DNA from: CAWCQC01 sp963819905
GTDB taxonomy: Bacteria > Actinomycetota > Thermoleophilia > Gaiellales > Gaiellaceae
Reading direction: 5' to 3'
DNA: 64,000 nucleotides
Assembly: GCA_963819905.1 (NCBI GenBank)
Contig: CAWFXP010000012.1
Coordinates: 124,001-188,000 of the forward strand
The notes below the pieces were generated by a model. The model searched no databases and had not been told where the DNA came from. It worked only from the letters and a program-made list of their open reading frames with translations. The translations under genes were made by a program, and so were the position numbers. Shown here in pieces: positions 57,500 to 64,000 of this stretch (position 1 is the stretch's first letter; every line of letters starts with the position of its first letter).

Positions 57500-57536
57500 T
57501 GTTCCTCCTTCCGCGAGGGGAATCGGGGTGCGGGGC

Positions 57537-57700
57537 GCGCGGCAGGTCTTCTGACTCGGGGCTCCCCCGTCCGCCGCCTTCCCAGCACGCGGCCAGTGGC
57601 GTCGTGGCGGACGGGCTTCTCCCCTTACAGCGGCGGGACCGTGCCGGACTTGCACCGGCTTCCCTGAGCCGCTCGCCCTGTGTACGTGAGAGAGCACCGT
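57537..57700 (-). promoter_or_regulatory. Cobalamin (AdoCbl) riboswitch
   Basis: Minus-strand leader 38 bp before the GTG at 57499. Read 5'-3' it has the conserved core of the B12 element: GGGAAGCCGGTGCAAGTCCG, then GCACGGTCCCGCCGCTGTAA, a GGGGAG box, GCCACTGG, GGGAAGG and the B12-box region AGTCAGAAGACCTGCC (57541-57556). The element should repress the downstream DUF4430/ECF operon when cobalamin is abundant, probably by masking the RBS because no clear terminator precedes the start. Confidence 0.95.
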
Positions 57701-57724
57701 ATCACCCGGCTACGCTGTCCGTCC

Positions 57725-58069
57725 ATGACCGCGACCCGGCTCTCGCTCTGGGCGCCCGTCGTCCTCTGGGCCGGCGTGATCTTCGCGTTCTCCTCGATCC
57801 CGAGCCTCGGCACCGGCCTCGGCGCCTGGGATCTGGCGCTGCGCAAGGTCGCCCATGCGGCGGAGTTCGCCGTCCTCGGAGCGCTCCTCGTCCGGGCGAT
57901 CGGATCGTGGCCGCTCGCGGTCGTGGCCGGCTCGCTGTACGCGGTCACCGACGAGGTCCACCAGATGTTCGTCAGGGGCCGGGTCGGATCGCCCGTCGAC
58001 TGGGCGATCGACACGGCGGGCGTGGCCGTCGGCGTCTGGCTGTACCTCCGCTGGCGGCGCGGACGGTGA
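57725..58069 (+). CDS. VanZ-like membrane protein
   Basis: Small membrane protein, 114 aa, from ATG 57725. About three to four TM helices; the VanZ family features include FAFSSIPSL, the conserved KVAHAAEFAVLG and AVTDEVHQMFVRGRVGSPVD (acidic/His motif) followed by a final helix. Function is poorly known (VanZ contributes to glycopeptide resistance in some hosts). It is divergent from the riboswitch operon and overlaps the HAD-like gene by 4 nt. Confidence 0.85.
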   Translation: MTATRLSLWAPVVLWAGVIFAFSSIPSLGTGLGAWDLALRKVAHAAEFAVLGALLVRAIGSWPLAVVAGSLYAVTDEVHQMFVRGRVGSPVDWAIDTAGVAVGVWLYLRWRRGR

Positions 58070-58551
58070 GCCGCGCGGTCGCCATCGACCTCGACGGAGC
58101 GCTCGGGGACACGCACGCGTTGTGGGCTGCGTTCCTCACGGACGCCGCCCGGCGGTTCCGCTCCATCGCCGAGCTGGACGTCGGGACGCTTCCGTCGGAC
58201 CGCGCCGAGGCCGCGCGTGCCCTCGATCGCTGGTCGAGCGCGGGTGTCGGGGACTGGCGATCCGCGCTCGCCCGCTTCGCCGAGGATCACGCGCCCGTGT
58301 ACCTGAGGCCGAGTGCCGGGGCAAGCGCCGCGCTGCGCGCGCTCGCAGCCTCGGGCTGGACGCTGGGCGCCTACACCGATGCGCCCGTCGAGCTCGCCCG
58401 CATCGCCCTGGCGCACCTCGGCGCGGCGCGGCGTATCACGGCGCTCGAGGCGGGCGAGGACGCCCGGAGGAAGCTGCTCGAGCGGCTCGGCCCGGATGCG
58501 ATCGTCGCCGACACCCCGGCGGGTCTCGCGAAGGCGGCCGGAACCGCGTGA
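58066..58551 (+). CDS. HAD-superfamily-like hydrolase
   Basis: Compact HAD-like protein of 161 aa starting at GTG 58066 (GTGA overlap with VanZ-like). HAD motif I is AIDLDGALGDTHALW (nucleophile Asp8, general acid Asp10); motif II is probably the Thr/Ser in GAYTDAP; the motif III lysine lies in EDARRKLLERLG and motif IV acid in AIVADTPAGL. Motif IV is shortened (AD rather than GDxxxD), so activity may be reduced. Substrate unknown. Confidence 0.72.
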   Translation: MSRAVAIDLDGALGDTHALWAAFLTDAARRFRSIAELDVGTLPSDRAEAARALDRWSSAGVGDWRSALARFAEDHAPVYLRPSAGASAALRALAASGWTLGAYTDAPVELARIALAHLGAARRITALEAGEDARRKLLERLGPDAIVADTPAGLAKAAGTA

Positions 58552-58609
58552 CGCCGCGGGTGCCCGGGCCACTTCCTCCCCGGTCGAGGCGCGGCTACCA
58601 TCCGGTGGC

Positions 58610-58837
58610 GTGACGGAGCCCCGGAAGCCCCTCGACGACCGGCAGCTGGACGCGATCCTCGACCGGCTCGACCGGCTCTGCGCGGAGATGCACGTGTTGA
58701 ACTCGCGACTCGACTCCACCGAGGCACTGCTTCGGATCGCGCACGAGCTCCAGACGTTGAACGACTCGCTCCAGGCGCTCGCGTACGCGGCCCTCGGCCA
58801 GCAGGGCCCTCAGGTTCGCCGCCGGCGAACCGGCTGA
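58610..58837 (+). CDS. Small coiled-coil protein (75 aa)
   Basis: Hypothetical protein of 75 aa from GTG 58610. Heptad pattern throughout the centre (LDAILDRLDRLCAEMHVLNS, TEALLRIAHELQTLNDSLQA) predicts a coiled coil; C-terminus is basic (RRRRTG). No family recognised. Its stop is 3 nt from the convergent molybdopterin oxidoreductase stop. Confidence 0.6.
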   Translation: MTEPRKPLDDRQLDAILDRLDRLCAEMHVLNSRLDSTEALLRIAHELQTLNDSLQALAYAALGQQGPQVRRRRTG

Positions 58838-58840
58838 GCG

Positions 58841-60941
58841 CTACACCGGGGCGACGGCAGCGGCGAGCCGGTCGCGCTCCGGCTCGACCGGAACGAGCTC
58901 GACCTCGACCCGGTTGTCGTGGAAGGTCGGGCTGCCGCCGAGGTCGGCATCGCGCTCGGGGGTCGTCGCGTTGACGTTGACGCCGCCCGGGGAGAGCTTG
59001 GGCCACTGCACCTTGAACGTGCAGGCGACTCCGGGGCGCGCGAGGTCGTCGACGGCCACCTCGGCGAGAAAGGCGCCGCGATCGTTCCAGACCCGCACCT
59101 GGTCGCCCGGCTCGATCCCGCGCACGGCGGCGTCCGCCGGGCTCAGGTGCAGGCGCGGCGGACCCGCCTTGCCGCGATGCCAGGGAAGCGAGGCGAAGCT
59201 CGAGTTCACGAAGAAGCGGCTGGCGGGCGCGATCAGGACGAGCGGGTACCGCTCGGCGAGCTCACCGTCGCCTGCCTCGTACGGCGGGACGTAGCCGACG
59301 AGCGGATCGGCGCCGTGCGCGGCGAGCGACTCCGCCAGGAGCTGGACCTTTCCCGACGGCGTCGGAAAGCCTCCTTCTGCAAAGGGCGCGGTGCCCGGCT
59401 CGAACCCGACGGCGCGCAGGAACCCGTGCTCCCGCAGGCGGTCGAGCGTGATTCCCAGCCGGCGGCAGTCCGCGATTGTCGAGAAGCTGCTCGGCAAGAT
59501 CGAGGTCGGAGTCACGGAGGCGCGGGTGGTCGAGGCCGAGCGCAGCGCCGAGCCTCCGGAAGATCTCCGTGTTCGGCAGGCACTCGCCGGGCGGCTCGAC
59601 CGCCGGCTCGTTCCACGCGAGATAGAGGTGGCCGTAGCCCGAATGCAGGTCGGCGTGCTCGGGCTGCATCGTGGCCGGCAGGACGACGTCGGCGAAATCG
59701 GTCGTGTCGGTCAGGCGGTGCTCGAGGACCACCGTGAACAGGTCCTCCCGGCCGAGGCCCTCGCGTACCCGTTGCTGGTTCGGGTTGGAAGCTGCCGGGT
59801 TCGCGTCGAAGACCACGAGCGCCGCGACGGGCGGGTCGTCGAGGTCGGTGAGCGCCTCGCCGAGCCGCGACATGTTGATCGTGCGCGCCGCCGGCGCCGG
59901 CAGGTCCGGCGGAAACGCAACCGCCGAGGCGTCAACCGGGTAGAACCCCTCGGTCATGCACAGGGCGCCGCCGCCCGCGTGCCGCCAGTCACCCGTCAGC
60001 GCCGGGATCGCCGTGATCGCACGGATCGCGGCGCCGCCGCCGCCGTGACGCTGGAGGCCGAGGCCGAGCCGGATGGCGGTCGGCCGGGTCGAGGCGATCC
60101 GCTCCCCGAGGGCCCGGACCACGGAAACGTCCAGGCCGCAGATGTCGGCGGCTCGCTCGACGGGCCACTCTCCCAGGCGCTCCTCGAGAGCGGGCCAGCC
60201 GATCGTGTGGCGGGCAAGCCAGTCGCGATCCTCGGCGCCGGCATCGAGGACGGCCCGCATGAGACCGAGGGCGAGGGCGGCGTCGGTGCCCGGGAGCGGC
60301 GCGATGTGCTCGTCGGCCCGCTCGGCGGTTGCCGTGCGGATCGGATCGATCGCGACGACGTGCGCGCCCTGCTTCCGGGCCTCGAGGACGAAGCGCCACT
60401 GGTGGACGTTCGTGGACAGCGGGCTCGCGCCCCAGAGGATCACGAGCCGTGCCCGGGCGAGGTCCTCCGGGTCGTAGCCCACGACCCCGGTCGTCGCAGC
60501 GAGCGCGACCTGGGCGGCGGCGTCGCAGATCGTCGTGTCGAGCCGCGAGGCGCCGAGGGCGGCGAAGAGCCTCGGGCCCATGGTCCAGCCCTGGATCTTC
60601 CCCATGGTGCCCGCGTAGTAGTACGGGAGCACCGACTCGGCGCCGTACGCGGCGAGAGCTGCGCCGATGCCGTCGGCGGCGAGGGCGATCGCCTCGTCCC
60701 AGCCGATTCGCTCGAACCGGCCCGAGCCCTTCGGCCCGACGCGCTTCAGCGGGTACAGGAGCCGATCGGGATCGTGCAGCGCGTCGAGGTAGTGGTCGAC
60801 CTTCCCGCAGAGCGCGCCCCGCGTGAACGGGTGATCGCGGTCGCCGCGGAGATCGACCGCACGGCCGTCCTCGACGGTCACGAGCCACGAGCACGTGTCG
60901 GGACAGTCGAGCGGGCACGCACCTCGGACGACGGAGCTCAT
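58841..60941 (-). CDS. Molybdopterin-dependent oxidoreductase with N-terminal [4Fe-4S], frameshifted
   Basis: Member of the DMSO-reductase/formate-dehydrogenase superfamily, about 699 aa after correction. N-terminal Fe-S binding Cys9, Cys13, Cys17 and Cys45 (CPLDCPDTC...CGK) are followed by the Moco domains (AYGAESVLPYYYAGTMGKIQ, LVILWGASPLSTNVHQWRF, HVVAIDPIRTATAERADEHI) and the C-terminal dinucleotide-binding domain (GDQVRVWNDRGAFLAEVAVD, PGGVNVNATTPERDADLGGS). The last ~200 residues are in another frame; the join is at CCC 59454-59456 (GGG coding), where removing one G gives PPAGITLDRLREHGFL. No TAT signal, so cytoplasmic. Substrate unknown. Confidence 0.83.
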
Positions 60942-61087
60942 CCGGCGAGACTGTAGCGCGTCCGCTGGCCGCGGTCCTCATCGCAGCTCGTGCGGGCACC
61001 GAAGGCGGGGTGACTCGGCCGCTCCGCTGGGGATCGGAGTCGCGCGGCCGGTCGCGCCCCGCGGGCGACGACAGTGCCCGCAGCGAG

Positions 61088-61219
61088 CTAGCGCTTGCGC
61101 GGTGCGCCCGGCCACCAGCGGCGCTCGTCGCGGATGCCGGAGCGGGAGTCTGCCCCGTAGAGCACCGCGAGCGGCCCGATCAGGAGGACGAACGCTGCGA
61201 TGAGGATGACACCGGTCAT
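61088..61219 (-). CDS. Small membrane protein (43 aa), unannotated type
   Basis: ATG 61219 to TAG 61088-61090. The sequence starts with MTGVILIAAFVLLIGPLAVL, followed by YGADSRSGIRDERRWWPGAP and a basic end. One TM helix (~3-21) and a conserved-looking YGADSR...WWPG tail, which I associate with tiny actinobacterial membrane proteins. Divergent from the LysR gene. The 60942-61087 part of the gap holds nothing recognisable. Confidence 0.6.
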   Translation of the reverse strand: MTGVILIAAFVLLIGPLAVLYGADSRSGIRDERRWWPGAPRKR

Positions 61220-61278
61220 GGCCTCAGCATGACCTGGCTCGACTATTAGCACAAGTCGGGGTATTGTTCGAATCGATT

Positions 61279-62211
61279 ATGGAAGCTGATCGTTGGCTGG
61301 GAGTCGAGCTCCGCCATCTGGCGGCGCTCCAGGCGGTCGCCGAGGAGGGGTCGTTCGGCCGGGCGGCCACCCGCCTCGGCTACACGCAGTCCGCCGTGAG
61401 CCAGCAGATCGCGACGCTCGAGCGCATCGTGGGCGAGCGCCTCGTCGAGCGCCCCGGCGGCCCCCGGGCGGTTTCGCTGACCGAGGCCGGGACGCTGCTC
61501 CTTCGCCACGCCGAAGCGATCGTCGCCCGGCTGAACGCGGCGCAAGCCGACCTGGCGGCGCTGTCCGAGGGCGAGGCGGGATCGCTTCGCGTGGGCACGT
61601 TCCAGAGCGTGGGAGCACGCGTCCTCCCGGAGCTCATGTTGCGCTTCTCGGCCACCTGGCCGCTCGTCGACGTGCAGCTGGTCGAGTCGAACGACGACCT
61701 GCACCTGCTCGATGCCGTCGAGCGGGGCGACCTCGAGCTCGCGTTCGTCATGCTCCCTGCCGAGGACGGGCCGTTCTCGACGCAGGAGCTGCTCCACGAC
61801 CCCTACGTCCTGCTCGTCGCCGCCGATTCCCCGCTCGTGGCCCAGGGCCCGGCGGACCTGATGCCGGCCCTCGGCTCGATTCCCCTGATCGGCTTCCGGC
61901 AGTGCCGGAGCGTGGTGCAGGTCGAGAGCACGATGCGCACGCTCGGGATGGATCCGAAGGTCGTGTTCCGCTCGGACAACAACGCGACGGTGCAGGGTCT
62001 CGTCTCCGCCGGCATGGGCTCGGCGCTCGTGCCCCGCCTCGCGGTCGACCCGAACGACGAGCGGACGGTGATGCTCGACATGGGCGACCGCCTGCCGCCG
62101 CGTAGGATCGGCCTGGCCTGGCACCGCGACCGCTACCAGTCGGCCGCCGCCCGCGCGTTCGTCGAGACTGCCGCGGACGTGTGCCGGGCGCTCGACGCCG
62201 TCCTTTCCTAG
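61279..62211 (+). CDS. LysR-family transcriptional regulator
   Basis: Regulator of 310 aa from ATG 61279 (a TTG at 61264 would add five residues). N-terminal HTH (~7-66): LRHLAALQAVAEEGSFGRAA, TRLGYTQSAVSQQIATLERI and GGPRAVSLTEAG. C-terminal periplasmic-binding-like effector domain (~90-305) with LRVGTFQSVGARVLPELM and LVPRLAV. It is divergent from the 43-aa membrane protein and from the molybdopterin oxidoreductase, which it may control. Its stop is one base from the convergent DUF1918 stop. Confidence 0.9.
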   Translation: MEADRWLGVELRHLAALQAVAEEGSFGRAATRLGYTQSAVSQQIATLERIVGERLVERPGGPRAVSLTEAGTLLLRHAEAIVARLNAAQADLAALSEGEAGSLRVGTFQSVGARVLPELMLRFSATWPLVDVQLVESNDDLHLLDAVERGDLELAFVMLPAEDGPFSTQELLHDPYVLLVAADSPLVAQGPADLMPALGSIPLIGFRQCRSVVQVESTMRTLGMDPKVVFRSDNNATVQGLVSAGMGSALVPRLAVDPNDERTVMLDMGDRLPPRRIGLAWHRDRYQSAAARAFVETAADVCRALDAVLS

Positions 62212-62212
62212 C

Positions 62213-62506
62213 TCAGCGTTTCCTGGACGACGGCTTGCGCGCGGCAGGCTTCGCCGCCGGTGCGCCCTTCTTCGCGCCCGCGGAGGGGCTCGTCGCCGCC
62301 GGGCGCTTTCTCGCGGCTGCCTTGGGCTCGATCCGGAAGGAGCCCGGGAGCGGGGCGACGACGGTCGTGCGCCCGTCGCCCCAGCGGACGACGTAGCGTG
62401 GCTGGGCCGCGTCGAGGATCTCCTCGATCACGCCCTGCCGCTGGCTCGGTGCGAGCCGCTTCGTCTTCGCCCGCAGCACGAGCGTGTCTCCTACCTTCGC
62501 CGCCAT
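62213..62506 (-). CDS. DUF1918 protein with basic Lys/Ala/Pro-rich tail
   Basis: Small protein of 97 aa. The N-terminal ~60 residues have the DUF1918 SH3-like pattern (AAKVGDTLVLRAKTKRLAPS, RYVVRWGDGRTTVVAPLPGS). The C-terminal ~38 residues are a low-complexity tail rich in Lys, Ala, Pro and Arg, like histone H1/HU-type tails, suggesting nucleic-acid contact. It is 4 nt after the HppA stop on the same strand. Function unknown. Confidence 0.82.
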   Translation of the reverse strand: MAAKVGDTLVLRAKTKRLAPSQRQGVIEEILDAAQPRYVVRWGDGRTTVVAPLPGSFRIEPKAAARKRPAATSPSAGAKKGAPAAKPAARKPSSRKR

Positions 62507-62510
62507 CGGG

Positions 62511-64000
62511 TTACCCGTGGATCGAGATGATGAGCGGGATCATGAGGATGGCGACGAGGTTCGTGATCTTGATCATCGGGTTGATCGCCGGGCCCGCGGT
62601 GTCCTTGTAGGGATCGCCGACGGTGTCTCCCGTCACGGCTGCGGCGTGGGCCTCTGAGCCCTTGCCGCCGAGGGCCCCGTCCTCGATCAGCTTCTTCGCG
62701 TTGTCCCAGGCGCCGCCGCCCGACGTCATCGCGATGGCGAGAAAGATGCCCGTCACGATCGTGCCGATCAGGAGGCCGCCGAGCATCTCCGGCTTGATGA
62801 TCCCGATGACGATCGGGAACAGCACCGGGATCGTGCTCGGCAGCATCATGTTCTTGATCGCGTCGCCCGCGACGATGTTCACCGCGGGCCCGTATTCGGG
62901 TTTCGCCTCGCCCGTCATGATCCCGGGGATCTCGCGGAACTGCCGTCTGACCTCCTCGACGACGCGTCCTCCGACCCGTCCCACCGCCTGCATGGCGAGC
63001 GACGAGAACAGGAACGGCATCAGGCCGCCGATGAACAGGCCTGCGATCACCCACGAGTCCTCGAGCTCGAAGGGCACGGTCAACCCCTGGTTCGAGAGCT
63101 CCGACGTAAACCCGTCGAAGAGCACGAGCGCGGCCAGGCCTGCCGAACCGATCGCGTATCCCTTCGTCACCGCCTTCGTGGTGTTCCCGACCGCGTCCAG
63201 CGGGTCGGTCACGCCTCGCACCGACTCGTCGAGGTCAGCCATCTCCGCGATGCCCCCGGCGTTGTCGGTAACCGGGCCGAACGCGTCGAGCGCGACGATC
63301 AAGCCCGTCATCGCGAGCTGCGCCATCACGGCCACGCCGATTCCGTAGAGCCCGGCGAGCTGGTAGGCGCCGACGATGGCGGCCGCGATCACGACGACCG
63401 GGAGCGCCGTCGCCTGCATGCCGACGGCGAGACCTTCGATGATGTTCGTCGCGTGGCCGGTCGTCGAGGCCTTGGAGATCATCTTCACCGGCGGCCAGCG
63501 GGTGCCCGTGTAGAACTCGGTGATCGCGACGAGCAGGAACGTCACGGCGAGACCGATCAGCGTGCAGCCGTAGAGCTCGCCGAAGCTGAAGGTGTCGTTG
63601 TCGAAGGCGAGCGTGACGGGGACGAAACCGGCCGCCGACAGCACCGTCGCCGCCAACACCGAGCCATAGAGGGCGTTGATGATCGAGCCGCGGCGCCCGA
63701 TCCGGGCGAAGAACGTCCCGATGACCGACGCGACGATCGCGACACCGCCGATCGCGAGCGGGTACGTGACGATCTCGAGCGAGGGAAAGTTGACCGCGCC
63801 GAGGAACATGACCGCCACCGCGGTCACGGCGTACGTCTCGAACAGGTCGGCGGCCATGCCGGCGCAGTCGCCGACGTTGTCGCCGACGTTGTCCGCGATC
63901 ACGGCTGGGTTGCGCGGGTCGTCCTCCGGGATGCCGGCCTCGATCTTGCCGACGAGGTCGGCGCCGACGTCGGCGGCCTTCGTGAAGATGCCGCCGCCGA
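62511..64000 (-). CDS. hppA: Membrane H+-translocating pyrophosphatase HppA (5' end outside window)
   Basis: Integral membrane ion pump coupling pyrophosphate hydrolysis to proton transport. About 496 C-terminal residues lie in the window; the frame stays open past 64000. Catalytic acidic motifs are clear: GGIFTKAADVGADLVGK, then EDDPRNPAVIADNVGDNVGD with CAGMAADLFE. The later NTTKAVTKGYAIGSAGL has Lys and Thr at the positions that mark K+-independent enzymes, rather than the Ala/Gly of K+-dependent ones. The C-terminus has HAAAVTGDTVGDPYKDTAGP. Usually about 700 residues, so roughly 200 N-terminal residues are missing. Confidence 0.92.
   Translation of the reverse strand, partial: GGGIFTKAADVGADLVGKIEAGIPEDDPRNPAVIADNVGDNVGDCAGMAADLFETYAVTAVAVMFLGAVNFPSLEIVTYPLAIGGVAIVASVIGTFFARIGRRGSIINALYGSVLAATVLSAAGFVPVTLAFDNDTFSFGELYGCTLIGLAVTFLLVAITEFYTGTRWPPVKMISKASTTGHATNIIEGLAVGMQATALPVVVIAAAIVGAYQLAGLYGIGVAVMAQLAMTGLIVALDAFGPVTDNAGGIAEMADLDESVRGVTDPLDAVGNTTKAVTKGYAIGSAGLAALVLFDGFTSELSNQGLTVPFELEDSWVIAGLFIGGLMPFLFSSLAMQAVGRVGGRVVEEVRRQFREIPGIMTGEAKPEYGPAVNIVAGDAIKNMMLPSTIPVLFPIVIGIIKPEMLGGLLIGTIVTGIFLAIAMTSGGGAWDNAKKLIEDGALGGKGSEAHAAAVTGDTVGDPYKDTAGPAINPMIKITNLVAILMIPLIISIHG

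Overview
The window is high-G+C DNA with dense genes, many GTG starts and many 1-14 nt gene overlaps (ATGA/GTGA type). Gene content suggests a chromosomal segment of an actinobacterium, most likely of the class Thermoleophilia: twin CtaG proteins, Thr/Glu-rich lipoproteins, DUF1918, a cyclase-AAA-TPR giant regulator, a K+-independent H+-pyrophosphatase and a fused ECF ATPase. This placement is inference from content; no rRNA is present. No CRISPR array, transposase or integrase was seen.

Layout. (1) 0-8 kb: amino-acid/amine metabolism, with a GMC oxidoreductase, PuuD-like hydrolase, PuuA-like glutamine-synthetase homologue and isochorismatase-like hydrolase on the minus strand, divergent from an epimerase, a GNAT protein and a DapA-family aldolase, then a class III aminotransferase. 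(2) 8-12.4 kb: a membrane cluster for copper/cytochrome-oxidase assembly (two adjacent CtaG proteins, a cupredoxin-like lipoprotein, unknown membrane proteins). (3) 12.4-18 kb: envelope proteins, including a DUF4015 plus polysaccharide-deacetylase fusion. (4) 18-22.4 kb: an SRPBCC protein and a 1268-residue regulator with two complementary cyclase domains. (5) 22.4-28.5 kb: a secreted protein, methyltransferase, FAD monooxygenase, SulP transporter and PAP2 phosphatase. (6) 28.9-35 kb: a less orderly accessory stretch with a serine hydrolase, gene fragments, a monooxygenase fused to cytochrome b5, a SnoaL-like protein, tRNA-Val and an orphan gene with an internal duplication.

(7) 35.2-48 kb is a corrinoid/C1 region. 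An IclR-controlled minus-strand operon encodes a corrinoid protein, MetV, MetF, a methyl-THF:corrinoid methyltransferase, a RACo-like reactivator, DUF1638, a PF13769 protein, an SDR and an SRPBCC protein. A UroD-type methyltransferase diverges from it. Two covarying 17-bp palindromes lie in the shared promoter region. A YjhG-type dehydratase and two homocysteine methyltransferases follow. The likely chemistry is: UroD-type enzyme moves a methyl group onto the corrinoid protein, the pterin enzyme moves it to THF, and MetF/MetV oxidises methyl-THF.

(8) 48-58 kb: Eis-like acetyltransferase, UvrD/PcrA helicase and CinA, then a cobalamin-riboswitch operon. It encodes two DUF4430 proteins, EcfT, a fused EcfA, an EcfS and a secreted alpha/alpha-repeat protein. 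The two extracytoplasmic fold types are those that make up animal transcobalamin, so this looks like a split transcobalamin-type corrinoid capture system feeding an ECF importer. (9) 57.7-64 kb: VanZ-like, HAD-like, a molybdopterin oxidoreductase, a 43-aa membrane protein, LysR, DUF1918 and HppA (cut by the window end).

Three genes (metF-like, first DUF4430, molybdopterin oxidoreductase) carry a single extra G in a short G run. The IlvD-like gene may have one missing G. This clustering at homopolymers points to sequencing or assembly error rather than gene decay.
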